64,000 nucleotides of DNA from Populus alba. Lineage: Eukaryota > Streptophyta > Magnoliopsida > Malpighiales > Salicaceae. Positions within the stretch are counted from its first letter, which is position 1. Each line of letters opens with the position of its first letter. Where the stretch lies: assembly GCF_005239225.2 (NCBI RefSeq), contig NC_133297.1, positions 124,001 to 188,000 of the forward strand, given 5' to 3'. Both the position numbers and the translations under genes were made by a program. This document shows, one piece after another, positions 22,991 through 35,685 of this stretch. Below the pieces are notes generated by a model. That model did not search any database. It saw nothing but the letters and a program-made list of their open reading frames with translations, and was not told the origin of the DNA.

Positions 22991-24568
22991 GCAGACGCGT
23001 AAGGTTGTTCTTCTGTGTCTAGCTCAAGCTGCTTTGTTTTTCATTGGATACTTTGGGCTTGGGCTTGGTCTAGAGCTTTCCAAAGCATTCTTGAACGGGC
23101 CAAAATACGACCCCATAATAACTTTTTTTCTTAGAATTTTGGCTACCATTGTAAACTTGTATCATTAAATCAATTCGTTGACCAAACAAAATCAATTAAT
23201 TTTATTAAAATAACATTTTATTTTTATTTAAGAAGGAATATTAGTGTTAATTCCATCCAGTTTGAACCAAATTTAATTATATTATCCAAGTTTTAGTAAG
23301 AAAATATATATGTTTTTAATTTAAAATTCAATCATATTAAATTTCAAGTTAAAATTTTTTCTAAATTATTAAAAATTTTCAAGTTTATTTAGAATTCATT
23401 TGTTTAAAAGGTTGCACCAACCGTTTCTAATGAGAATTAGCGCCTGTTTAGCATTCCATTTCAATGAGATTTAGCTCCATTTGATATTGTATTCTAAATA
23501 AAAATTGTATAAAATAAAATTTATTTAAAATTATTTTTTTATATTTTCATATTATTTTAATATACTAATATCAAAAATAATTTTTTAAAAAAATAAAAAA
23601 TATTATTTTAATTTATTTCTAAACAAAAAATACATTTTAAAAAACAACCACTACAACTCTAAAATACCCCCTTAATGCTTTTCACAACTAAAACCAAGGT
23701 ATAACTAAACAAAAATGGCTAGTTCTAATGAAAATCTTTACCAACATCATTTTTTGATGAATCAAAACCATTAAATTCTTTAAATGTACTACACTAATAT
23801 AAAAGATATGCGTTTATAATTACTCAATAAAGAACTTAATATCTTAGATGACCAGTAAATTAATCTAAATATATCTCTTATCATATAATCATTAAGAAAA
23901 AAAAGACACAAGTGAAGCTCATTTATTCATACACAGTTAAATACTCTTGAGACCATGAAAAATTATTAATTAATCAAGAGATCATTTAAACTTCAATTTT
24001 GAGTCGGGATCAAACAAAAACATTATGTAATCTAACATTACTAATTTATAGAGTATTAATTTATCAAGATTATCTTGTATTTCGATGTTGATTACAGCAT
24101 AGTTATGAAGAAAAGGAGAGAACACTTCCATCTATTATTCATGATTTCCTGTAATGCAAAAAATCAGGATTCCATGACAGTGGCATAGAAATACAATGAT
24201 TTACAGTTCATCAACTAAACCAGAACTCGTGAAATTTCTGATCAAAACTTTTCTATAAGCAACTCTTCGAATCACGCTACAGTGCAAAGGGTTGCTCTCA
24301 CCCACAAAATATGTTAAAAACTCATGCCAGAGCTCTGTTCAAAACCACTCATGCATCATGTATCTCACTACATGGTTTTACAAGAAAAGCGGAGAAAGAA
24401 CCCCAGGAGCTTTGAAACTGGCATTTTCAACAACATGATTGATGATTACGAGCACTTCCATTCCACCGTTGTTTTGCATCCAGACAATCAAGTGGCCAAG
24501 TAAAATGGAAACAATCGGCAAGTAGGAGAAGCTTGCATCTTGCTAAACAGGAAGAGTCCATTCAAGTT
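22991..24568. other. Intergenic DNA with one dispersed repeat
   Basis: AT-rich spacer between the KH gene promoter and the 3' end of PIG-V. It carries a repeat copy at 23445-23680. The part above 24100 is less AT-rich and probably includes the PIG-V 3' UTR. Confidence 0.5.
23445..23680. repeat. Dispersed AT-rich poplar-type repeat
   Basis: One end reads 'gcctgtttagcattccattt' and the other 'aacaaccactacaactctaaaatacccc', the inverted form of the GGGTATTTTAGAGTTGTAGTGG end seen in other copies. The middle is 'tattttaatatactaatatc'-type sequence. Non-coding, probably a MITE. Confidence 0.55.
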
Positions 24569-27500
24569 TCAAGTGAAAGGGTAGAAGTTTGAAAAGAGCA
24601 AACTGCCAAGAAGGATGTAGGCTGTAGAATATGTCCAGATCATGTATCCCCATCTCTTACCAGTACCAGGAGATGTCAGTAAGCGTGATGCAAACCAATA
24701 GAGAGGAGGACTGGCTGACAAGAAACGAGTGGAAACCTGTTGATTATCAAGCAACAGAGAAAAAGATTCACAGTTACAGTGAAAAACCTGATCCATTATT
24801 TGGAAGCCACAAATTATGCTAAACATAGTGAGTAAGGATCAGACTAACCTGTACATGCATGACAAAAAATGCTGTGGCTGCCATGAACAACAGGTGCAGA
24901 GTGCATGGGACAATAAAGGTAGACAAGTATCTGGGCTTCTCTAATGAATCATATTCATCCAGGAGTACATAATTATCCCCTTTGATCCTCTGCTTCCTCT
25001 GCCTAACAGTGTATTTATCTGTTACAAGCATGATCTTTCAAGATGTTGTTCATTCATGGCAACATATTCAGAAGAGATGACATCCTTACAATGACAATAA
25101 GGTAAAGGACAGAAAAGAAATGATAATGTGTATATTAAAACAGAGAGTTAAATTCTATATCAACAGCATAGATGCACATTTGTAATTTATAAAGGAAATA
25201 TCAGACATACATAAATAGTGCACACATGATATCAATTAACTACCGGCTGTCAACCAAAAGCATCAACTACCCATCATTCAATGAAGATATTGTTTTTGAT
25301 TAAGGATACTAATATTACCATCACAGCCAAAAAGATACACATGAACAGATAATTTATACGGTTCAGTTTGAAAGCTGTACCTTGCATTTTAGCAGAGGAT
25401 TTCTCCTTCAAATGAGAGCTGTTTGATTCTGGAACTCTATCCAGAGACAACGGTGAAGCTGTAGGCCTTTTCTCTCCATTAGAAGCTCGAAAACCCAGTG
25501 AGAAAAATATCTCAGGTTGTGACCTCACGTAATGGAGAACGGAGCAAACTGCCAGAGATAATATTGGAGATGCAACTAGAAAGTTTGGCAACTGCTTCAA
25601 CTGAAAATATCTCAAGAAACCTACTCCCCTAGCATTAAAAGTGGCCACCAATATAAGAATAACAGATCAAGAATTTCACATTTGTGGAGCTAATTGCTAG
25701 TCACAGCACATAAAAATTATAAAAAAAAAATTATTCTAGTTAGTACCAAGGTCTAATAAGGAAAGCAATTGATCAAATTCTAGGTGTCAATACTGCATTG
25801 AAAATATGAGTTATTGGGGCAAGAGACCATAATATCCATAGTCCAAGATGAACATACCAATAGTGACTTTGGATATAACTGTACAGCAAAGGTATTTTGG
25901 CTTTGCACCAAGGCCTCGTTTCATCCAAGGAATGCCCATGACAGATATTGTAGTAGCCATATGCTTGAAACGCAATAAAGGGAATGAAAATACATATGCA
26001 ACGCAGTGCTCCAACAATGAGAACCTTCACTGCCAACTAGCACAGAAATAAAGAATATTAAAGATGCCACCTCGTCACAAGTAATTGAAACTTCACAAAA
26101 CATGCACCATAGCAATGAAAATAAAAAACTGGAATGCACATGTAACGTCGTGTGTGGATATGTATTCTATGCTGAAAATGACAAGTTAATCAATCAACAA
26201 GATTCCATATAAACAAACAGAAACAACAACCAAATTGTGGGCTTTATGCTGAAAATGAAGAGTTAGCCAACAGACACATTTTTATATAAACAAGCAGAAA
26301 CACCTGAACCAAAAAGAACATGCCTGTAAAGAATAAAAGATACTTACATGAGCACGTTTTTGTAGGAATACAGCATCATAAGCTTGATGCATGGTCTGAA
26401 AACAGAGGTAGCCAGCATTAAGCACTCCATTTGACCTTGCACAGCCAGAGAGAGCAAACCAAAGAACAGCTACATTACTTGCACCAGATATTAAGTGGTA
26501 CAACCCTCCCAGAGATAATAAGGCATACAAACTCTCAGTGTATCTGCAACAACAAGCACATGAAAAAAAAAATTGCTCGGTCTAATTGAATTTTTTTAAC
26601 TTCAATTCAAGATAAAAGAGAATGAGAAGTTACATTGATGAATAAAATATGGAAGCTGGATTGAAGCAAAACAAAATTGAAGCTTGAAATGCTGCTTCAG
26701 GGTCCTTCAAAATAATAACTGAAACCCTGTTAGGACAACCAAATAGAAAGGCAACAATCAGATATTGTATACTAGGAGAACCATACATGTCGATTATCAA
26801 ACACAGAGTATTCAAGCGATAAAATCCATTCCCAGATGCCATTGCAAAACCTCCAAATAAATGAAGCTAAAGTCAATAGTCTAAAAAAATTCAAAAGATA
26901 ATCTCAACATTAAACACAGATAATAGCAGAACAAGCAAAATCAGCCTTCTTTATAGCACAATAAAAAATTGTTTGGAAGCATATTATATCAAACAAAAGG
27001 CTCGCCAAATTCGACAGATTAAAAATTTTACTTCAATAAATGATTTAGGACCTCTGACTCTACAAACTTGAGTCTCATTCTCAATATAGCATGCCAATCA
27101 AATGACATTCATTACCAGCAATGTTTTGGACTTTGACGAGCTACAAACAGCCACATCAACTCTAATTACACTCGCAACGTAAACCAACAACTCACCTGTA
27201 AAAATAAACTGCCGCGAGCACAAATGCAACATTATTAACCAAATAACCCGCCAATGCAAGCACAGCCCTGTGCCCAATAACTGAAACCAGCGGCACTAAA
27301 ACTGAAATCAACAGTAAAATTCACCAAAAACAAAAAATAAGCAATCAGATATATAATCCAAATGGCTAAAAATTCTCACTGATAAGCTAAATACAACCAC
27401 AAACAAAAACCACTCATTTCAATTTATCATCCAAAAACCTCAAAATCATTCTAATAAGGCAAACTAACCAAAAAAAATAATCTCATTACAACTTATGATC

Positions 27501-28033
27501 CAAAAAGCTCGAAAATCTTACTCATATGGCTAAATAACCAAAGAAAAAAACCATTTCCACTTATGATTTAAAAAAGCTCAAAATCATACTAATAAGGCAA
27601 AATAGCCAAACAAGAAGAACTCAGTCATATTAGGATCCAGAAACCTCAAAAATCTTACAAACAATGTAAAAAGCATCAAACTTCACGCACCTGTACGTGA
27701 CAAAAGGACAACGCAAGCAGGAAGCAAAGGCAAAAACGCATACGTTTGCTCATATTCATATCCACATTGAGCAATTCTGACAAAATAGACACTATCCCAT
27801 ACAATACTGTCCTCTATTGCAGACCCAATTCGAGGAAATTGAATGACATGTCGTTCTTGTTGTTGATGGTCTGTGGAGAGGCAATCGGGGTCCAGAGGGG
27901 ACGACGTGTCGTATGGATCAATGAGGGTGCGCCAGAGGAGGATTAGTGATAAAAGGAGAAGTCTTGAAGTGATTGCTGATTTGATGATTTTTAGGGTTTG
28001 GTGATTTCGTGGAGATTCTAGGGTTTTTGACAT
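24569..28033 (-). CDS. PIGV: GPI mannosyltransferase 2 (PIG-V)
   Basis: PIG-V is an ER multi-span enzyme that adds the second mannose to the GPI precursor, using dolichol-phosphate-mannose. Exons 28033-27691, 27301-27196, 26726-26634, 26543-26348, 26036-25858, 25628-25381, 25018-24849 and 24736-24569 join in phase to 500 residues, the usual family length. Family signatures are visible: SAIEDSIVWDSVYFVRIAQC with the luminal acidic residue, YEQTYAFLPLLP, FNPASIFYSSIYTESLYAL, CRP-like loop residues ETRPWC, and a C-terminus RWGYMIWTYSTAYILLGSLL ending FSNFYPFT. The ATG at 28033 (MSKTLESPRNH) is the first in frame. Nothing looks broken. Exon 7 needs the acceptor GTAACAG before ATAAATAC; a nearer AG would put it out of frame. 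Confidence 0.93.
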
Positions 28034-28569
28034 TTGGGGATTTAGAGTAGAGAGAGAGAGAACGAAGGATATTTCAAGGTTTGATTTTTCTTGTTCTGGG
28101 GCAAAATTTGAAGAAAACGTTTTTTTCCAATTGGGTAAACTATATTTCACCCCTGTAGATTTCAAGGTTTGATTTTTCTTGCTTTGGGTTAAATTTAAAG
28201 TAAAGGCTTGAACTGATCGAAGTAGACAAGCACGTGCAATTACCTCATTTCAAAGTAACGGTCTTAAAGAGCGTGGGCCTCATTGCTTTGTCAAGGACAT
28301 GAATTCCTCAAGCCTGGACGCGCGCAGATGAAGGAATTAATTGCTTTCATATGAGACTGGTAGGGAGATGCATGCTTAATAATAGCCCTGCAAAGGAGAT
28401 GAGAATTCCCCGAGTGGAGTTGCTATCATAAATATTACAACGACAAATTCTAAGATGAGAAAGCTTCAAGAGATGAAGGTTTTTGAAGGTCCCATGACCC
28501 TGATAAAAACTAATATACATGACGCTCACGGTTTTTTTTTTTTATATAAAAAATAATTAAAATTTAAAA
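28034..28569. other. PIG-V promoter and upstream spacer
   Basis: A GAGAGAGAG tract (minus strand CTCTCTCTC) lies just upstream of the PIG-V ATG at about 28046-28062. A direct repeat of 'atttcaaggtttgatttttcttg' occurs at about 28070 and 28160. No gene recognised. Confidence 0.5.
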
Positions 28570-30530
28570 GTGTTAAGTTTTTTTTTGAGTTTATACCCAA
28601 GAGTATTGGATTTAACTATAACATCTGATCCAAAAATAATATTTATAATATTAATAATAACATTAAATTTATATGACCTAAGTTTAAGTGGGTCTGGCTG
28701 CAATACTAAACCGAATAGTCTTGAATGTGAGTTTGAATATAAGATCTTGTCAATAAAAGTATGACAGGAAAAAAAAAAAAAAAAAAAAGCTAGTGAAGAA
28801 AAGGAAAAAAAATCTAAATTAACTGGGTTAACCTTTCAAATCAGATTAATCTGTTAAAACTTGGATTCGTGTCGTGAAAGTTTAATAACTAAATAGAAAA
28901 CAAAATTTGACGGGATACCTAGAATTAACTAGGCTAGCTCGTCAAACCAGGTTAATCCGTCAAACCCGGGATCTATGTCATGAAAATTTGATAAGTAAAT
29001 AGAAAAAAAAAATTGAACATTAACAAAAAAAATTAATTAAAAAGAAAAAAATAAAAAAAGGCATCAGTTTATATAAAAACGGCAAAAAAAGCAAAAAGAA
29101 AAAAAAATTAAAGGCATCAGTCAATAATTAAATAAAAAAATTAATATTGATGAACGAAATTAAATAAAAAAATATTAATTAAAAATAAAAAAATAAAAGA
29201 AGAAAAGAACTTCTAAAAAGAAAAAAACTAATGAAGAAAAAGAAAAAAAATCTAAATTAACTAGGTTAACCCGTCAAACCTAATAACTAAATAGAAAAAA
29301 AATATCAACAAATTAAATAAAAAATTAATTAAAAAAAAAACATCAGCCTTTTTCACTATGAACTATACTGTGTAGTCCATCATTAAAGGCATAAAAAGAA
29401 AAAAAAAAAAAAAAAGGCAGCGGTCTTTTCATTGTGGATTGCATACAATATTAAAAGATGAAATCAGAAAAAAAAAAAAAAAAAAAAAAAAAACTAATAA
29501 TGAAAAAAAAAAAAAATTTGAATCAACTGGGTTAACTCGTCAAACTTGGGATTCGTGTCATGAAAGTATGATAACTATATAGAAAAAAGATTTAATATTA
29601 ATGAACTAAATTTAAAAAAAAAAGGTTAATTAAAAAGGAAAAAGCAAAGAGAAAAAAACCCACTAGAAGAAAAAATTAATGAAGAAAAGGAAAAAAAATT
29701 TGAAATCAACTGGGTTAACTCATCAAACCTGGGATCCGTGTCATAAAAGTCTGATAACTAAATAAAAAGAAAGTTAATACCAACAAATTAAAATAAAAAA
29801 ATAATTAAAAAATAAAAAAACAATGAAAGAAGACAAACAAAAAAAAAAAACTAAATGCATCAGCTTTTTCATTATGGATTGCACTGTGCAGTTCACAGTA
29901 AAAAACTTTAAAAAAAAAAAAAAAAAGCATATGCAGGGGTTAATTTTTTTTTTTCATAAAAATATATAAAAAAACTAAGATTTAAGATTATTAGGTCTTT
30001 ATGCAAATATATACCCAAAAGCCTTAGGTCTAGCTGCAACGATTGACCCAAAAGTAATATTTATAATATCAATAATAATATTAAACTTACATTACTCAAG
30101 TTTAAGTGAGTTTGACTGCAACACAAGACCCAAGAGCCTTAAATGTGGGTTTGGTTGCAAATTCGTGTCATAAAAATATGATAATTAAAAATTAATTGGG
30201 TTAACCCGTCAAGCCGGGGTACATGTTATGAAAGTCTAGTAATTAAATAGAAAAAAAATTAACATTAAAACTAAAATAAAAGAAAAAAATTAATTAAAAA
30301 GAAAAAAGCAAAAATAAAATTCATGGTTCACTCGTCAAACCAGGTTAACCAGTCAAACCCGAAATCCGTGTTATGAAAGTCTAATAATTAAATAAAAAAA
30401 ATTAACATTAATAAACTAAATTAAAAAAAATCATTAAAAGGAAAAAAAAACAAAGAAAAAAGAAAAAAAAACCTTAAAGGCATAAAAAATAATAAAAAAA
30501 ATGCTCAACGTTTCATTGTGGATGCATAGT
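28570..30530. repeat. Complex nested repeat block
   Basis: A unit of about 85-100 bases with 'aactgggttaacccgtcaaac', 'gggatccgtgtcatgaaagt' and 'tgataactaaatagaaaa' recurs near 28815, 28922, 29252 (shortened), 29519, 29703, 30190 and 30325. A second unit ('cattgtggattgcactgtg' and 'catcag') recurs near 29341, 29410 and 29850, and is echoed near 30510. A third ('taatatttataatatcaataataa' then 'caagtttaagtgagt') occurs near 28590-28760 and 30003-30180. Long A runs separate the units. No coding frame. Confidence 0.75.
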
Positions 30531-32508
30531 GAAACACTGAGCAATTTTAGTGTGTGTGTGTTAGAAAAGTTTCTGTTTGATTAATTTTTTATTGCTTGCT
30601 GAAATTTTATGACATCTTGATTATTTATTTATAGCTTCTTACCAGAGTTTAATAAAAGATTTAATTGCTGAAAAATAACTAAAAAAAGATAATTCTAGTA
30701 TAGTTGTAATAAATCAGAACTCAAAACTCAAGTAAGAAACTATAACTTCTATCCTAGTTTAGTTGTTGCCTTCAAGGTTGTCTTTGATTTTGCAATTATA
30801 TACTTCAGGGAAAATTTTTGTGACCAAGACGACTGATATTTAAATTATAAAAATCAAATCATAATTTAATTATATAGCAATGGGGATAAGATATGGATGG
30901 CTTGATCTTTCAGGCAACATTTAGGTCTATAGAGAGGGGAACTCGCTAACACATAGCTTTAAATACTTCTTACCTTAAAATGAACACAGCATGCAATTAT
31001 TTCATACATTTGTGTAAACGTGTTTGGTGATATCACTCCTTATATTGCAATCATTCAAATTCGGGAGACCTAAAGCAATATGAACCATATGATCATAACA
31101 ACTAGATTTTAACTAATCATAGCCATAATCTATACTTATTTATGTTTATAGTAATGGCAATTAATCATGAAAAGAAGACTTTGAAGGTTTTTGTTCATAT
31201 AGGAAGGAGAGGTTAGTGTTACGTTAATATCGTATCTCTCAACCCAAATCAATTGAGTGAGTGATTAGTATTGTTTGAGGTTGAATGCGTGTTTGGTATT
31301 ATATGATATAATATGTTTTTTAAAAGTTTTTTTATTTAAAAATATATTGAAATAATTATTTTTTTTAAGATTTTATTCTTTTATTCTTTACATCAATATA
31401 TTAATATTAAAAGTTTTTAAAGCAGGATGACTACCTAATTATTTTGCTAAAAATATGGGAACTAAATAATGTTTTAATTTAGAGAAATGGAGTGAACATG
31501 TTCCAATTAAAATGTATTGTTTTAAAATCTAGATTGGTCTAGCAAGTTGATCTAGTATCCTATTAACCAAAGTCTAGAAAAATCATGTTTTTTTTATGTG
31601 TTTTTTTAATAATTTTTTAAATTATATTTCAATTAACATCCATTCTCTCTTATTTTTTTTTTAATTCTTTGTAGCTAGTCTTTTTTTAAATAATGTTTTT
31701 TTTTTGTATTTATTTAATTTTTGAAGAGGTTATTTGAATTCATCTATAATTGTTTTTATGTTATATATAATTGAAACTTTATTTTTAGAAATAAAAATTA
31801 TTTATTTTTTTTATAGTATTTCTAATAAGTGCAACATTTCAAGATATTTTTTTCCATTTGATTTTATTCTATCGAATTTTATGTGTTTATTTCCACTATC
31901 ATTTTATTAAATAAAAAATTAATTTTAATAAACATGCTAATTTGTATTTGTCTTTCAACTTTTTAAGATATATATTTAATTATTGTTAATGATTTTTTAT
32001 TATTTATCAACATGAGTTATTCTTGATTTATTTAATTAGATTTATTCATAAGTTTTTTTATTTACACTTAATATTTGTTTGGATGTTAAAAAGGTTGCAT
32101 GTTCAAGATGTTTATTTTCATATAATATTTTTAAAATTTTATTTAATTATTATTTTTATTATTAAATAAAAAATTTAATTTTTTTAATAAAATCATTAAA
32201 TACAACTGTGTCAAAGACGAAGTTACGAGTACATATCTTAATCTATATCTGACTCTTATTTTTTTTTTTATTTATTAATGATTTATTTATTAATATAAAT
32301 AATTCTCAGTTTATTTTATTAAATGTATACATAATTTTTTTATTTTTTCTATTTTAATAATTTTAAATTACATATTTATTTTTTAAAATGAAAAAATCAA
32401 GCCGCCACGTAGCAGTTGAAATAGGTAGTCATTATTATTTCATGTCCCCACACCAGTACCAATTTCTTTTCACGCCCCTTATATTGAGAGAGGTGGAACA
32501 TGAGAATT
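30531..32508. other. AT-rich intergenic DNA
   Basis: No gene seen. It includes a dispersed repeat copy at 31270-31425. The rest is AT-rich, with T runs to about 32400. Confidence 0.5.
31270..31425. repeat. Dispersed AT-rich poplar-type repeat
   Basis: Begins 'gcgtgtttggtattatatgata', followed by 'aaaaatatattgaaataatta' and 'catcaatatattaatattaaaa'. Same family as the copies at 8585, 23445, 34370, 35525 and 41000. Confidence 0.5.
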
Positions 32509-32576
32509 TTATCTTTTGAGGTGTCCTTTCTTTTCTTTGAAGTCCATATACTCCCTCTTCTCTATCTCAGCCAGAG

Positions 32577-33381
32577 ATGGGCTCAAAAAATGGCGTGACT
32601 GCCTCAGCAATTTCATATATTTTGGTGCTGTTGATGCTAGCTGGTTCTGCAAAATCAGACTTTCAGCAAGACAGAGCAGAATGTGCAGACCAACTAGTGG
32701 GTTTGTCGACATGTCTTCCATATGTCAGTGGTGACTCTAAAGCTCCTACCCTAGATTGTTGCAGTGGGCTTAAACAGGTGTTGGATAAGAGTAAGAAATG
32801 CCTCTGTGTCCTAATTAAAGATCGTGATAATCCCAATCTTGGTATCAAGTTTAATGTTACTCTTGTTGGTAAACTTCCTAGCTTGTGTCATTCACCTGTT
32901 AATGTAACAGAATGCATCGGTAAGTCCACTAGAACACAAGGAAGTTGTCGTCCATTGATGCAAACCCTTTCGGTTGATGAATTTGATAGCCTTTTGGGTT
33001 AACTTTTTTCTTTCAGATCTTCTGCACTTGCCTGCTAACTCAACAGACGCGAAGTTCTTCGAGGGATTTGCCAACATCACACAATCTGGAAGTATCGAGA
33101 CCCCGGCTGGTAGTGGTAGAAAACTCGAGTCCTTGACCTCCACATCCATATTTACAGCTCAGTAACTATGATTTATCTGCTTCATTAATTTCTGCAATAT
33201 TTGATGTTACTGTTTAGCCCTCTTGATTCCTTATTTGTTTTCTTTAAAAGGGAGCTCGAATGGTAGTAACCCAAGTTCAGCTGCAGTGAAGAGTAGTGAT
33301 GAGAGGCCAGCAAATAGATGGCTTGTAGCAGAGATCGTGTGTGGATCATTGCTACTGGCTTTTACATCTCTTGGTTTCTGA
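32577..33381 (+). CDS. GPI-anchored non-specific lipid-transfer protein (LTPG)
   Basis: Exons 32577-32919, 33017-33109 and 33251-33381 join in phase to 188 residues. The first ATG gives a signal peptide (about residues 1-27, AISYILVLLMLAGSAKS). The mature part has the eight-cysteine LTP pattern: C...C (ECADQLVGLSTC), CC (LDCCSGL), CXC (KKCLCVL), then LC and TEC. Several NXT/S glycosylation sites follow (NVT, NST, NIT). The C-terminus is a Ser-rich spacer and then a hydrophobic tail (WLVAEIVCGSLLLAFTSLGF), as expected for a GPI attachment signal. Such proteins sit on the outer plasma membrane and help export cuticular or suberin lipids; the exact ligand is unknown. The acceptor giving exon 2 is TTTCAG at 33011-33016. 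Confidence 0.9.
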
Positions 33382-34369
33382 AAGGTTCTCCATGCATGCC
33401 TATGATAAATCTTTATCCCTAAACATGTTCATCGAATATGTATCTTAATTCATCGGCTGTTTTCTATTACTATGAACCTCTCTCCTGTGATCTTCTCTGA
33501 CGTTCCTTTATTTTTGGAAGAAATTAATTGCTTAATTCTCCAGTTTATATCCCCAACAGTAATAGTTGTTGAAGGGGTCCTACATGGATTAAATGTTCAT
33601 GTTTTGATGATCAGATTTTCAGTCAAGTTTCAACTCCTCGTTTGAGTCATTTCCATTTCTTCAAGAAATTGAATTTGACCCATCAATTCTTGCATTCAAT
33701 CAGTATCTTTATCTACTAGGTGTTCATAGTACTGCACAAAAAACAGCTCCCTGAGGTAAGGATCATCCAAAGTTTTGCAGACATATTGTGTGATGCTTCC
33801 AGATCGAGAGAAGTCCATGCTAACTGTAGGTGCTGAGTGATGATTGCATCGATTTTTTGGTCTTAGTGAAAAGGTTATTTGAAACAGTCTATCCATGCAT
33901 ACCGTGGTTATGAAACAGCTTTTCAGATCCAGCAGCTCGATGATGCAAGTCTAATTACTAGCTTTTATCTTTAACCGTTTTGAATATTAATATGACTAAA
34001 TTTGGATGGATTTGACAGATTTATTCATAATAATTTGTTTAACTTTGCTAAACCATGAGTGAATGAGATTTAGTTAACTCTAAAAAAATTAAATAAATGA
34101 AAATCCATCATGATTGATTAGGATTAACTCGGTAATTCACGGGTTAACTTATCGATATAATAATCTAAACTCTAATAAATTTAAAGCAACTTTAAAGCAA
34201 TGTACACCTAAAGTTTTTAAATCACATACAAATTATTTATCTTTTAATGATAAAATTAATCAGTTCATAAAAATCATATAAAAATTTATTAGTTACAACT
34301 AATAATGAGCACATATAGAGAGAGGGATGTTAATGATAAAATTTGAAGGTTTGGAATTTAGAGGTATTT

Positions 34370-34500
34370 AGAAGTATGATAGTGGTTGTTTTTTTAAAAT
34401 ATTTTTTATTTGGAAATACATTAAAATAATATTTTATTTTATTTTTAAAAAATTATTTTTTAACATCAATATATTAAAATATAAAAAAAAACATACAAAA
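34370..34500. repeat. Dispersed AT-rich poplar-type repeat
   Basis: Reads 'gtatgatagtggttgtttttttaaa', 'ttatttggaaatacattaaaataa' and 'taacatcaatatattaaaat'. It is truncated on the right by an (ATC)n/(ATT)n tract. Confidence 0.55.
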
Positions 34501-34556
34501 TTAATTTTAAAAAAATCATCATCATCATCACCACCACAACTACTAATATCATCATA

Positions 34557-34592
<36 letters not shown>

Positions 34593-35524
34593 CTGTTTTT
34601 AAAAATACTACATATAAATAAAAATACCCCCACACAAATCAATAATAACAAATAGATCATGTAAAAATATCAAAGTAAATAAATAATAAATTGATCCTAA
34701 GACCACAATGAAATCACCATGCGTTTTACTATATTTGTTATTATAAGACCCTCTTGCTAGATCGAGTTAAGTTTTAAGTTCTAAGTCTAAATGTTTTACA
34801 ATTAGGGTTTTCCAGCTTTTTCTCTAAAAATTATCACTAAAAACTTGTTTGATTTATTTGATTATGGGTAATTAATCTTTTGCTAGTAATTAAGAGAAAT
34901 TTAGCAGCACATTACATATGTCATGGATTTAAATATATATGCAGCGACCCGTCTCTATATTATGCTTTATTATATAATGCATATACATGATGATATAATA
35001 TTTTGTTGAAATTAATGTGGATAAATTAGCTTCTAAATGAATAAGATATATATTAATTATCTTGTGGTCGACCTCCTCAATCAATTTCACATCATATTTA
35101 TAGCTATTACAATCAATTGGTTACCTGTTAGTATCATACAATATTGATTCATGCTAGAAAGATAAAACTTTGGAATAATATAATAATATATACCTGCTTA
35201 GAATAGTTTGATTCATAATTATTAGTAGTGTTTGCGTTTTAAAAAATAAAAATCAAATCACATAAAATACAAAATAAATATGTTTTATTTTTAACATAAA
35301 TCAGATATTAATTTCATGATCTTAACTAAAAGTAAAAATAAATTATTTCCGAGTCCATTGTTTTATCAAATAAAAATACAATCTTGTTAAAACACAGCAT
35401 TCAATTATCAAATGCTATTTTTATCCCTCATCACAAAACAACAACTAAAGCAGATCGCTAGGTAGTCAGGATCTGAAAGCAGGGTGGGGCTATGGAACCC
35501 TGATGGTATTGAACTTTTAATTAT

Positions 35525-35685
35525 TTAGATTATATTTGGTAGCACGTGTAGTTGGTTTTTTTAAAATTATTTTTTATATGAAAATATATTAAAAATAATT
35601 TAAAAATACTAAAAAAATATTAATTTAAAAAAATAAAAAAAATTTAAATACTTTTAAAAATACAAAAATAAATATAGCCTTATAC
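35525..35685. repeat. Dispersed AT-rich poplar-type repeat
   Basis: Reads 'atatttggtagcacgtgtagttgg', 'atatgaaaatatattaaaaataa' and 'aatacttttaaaaatacaaa'. Member of the same family as the 34370 copy. Confidence 0.5.

Noticed and set aside
33696..33896. Minus-strand frame after the LTPG gene
   Set aside because: Lies in the likely 3' region of LTPG, with no family features; no splice partner.
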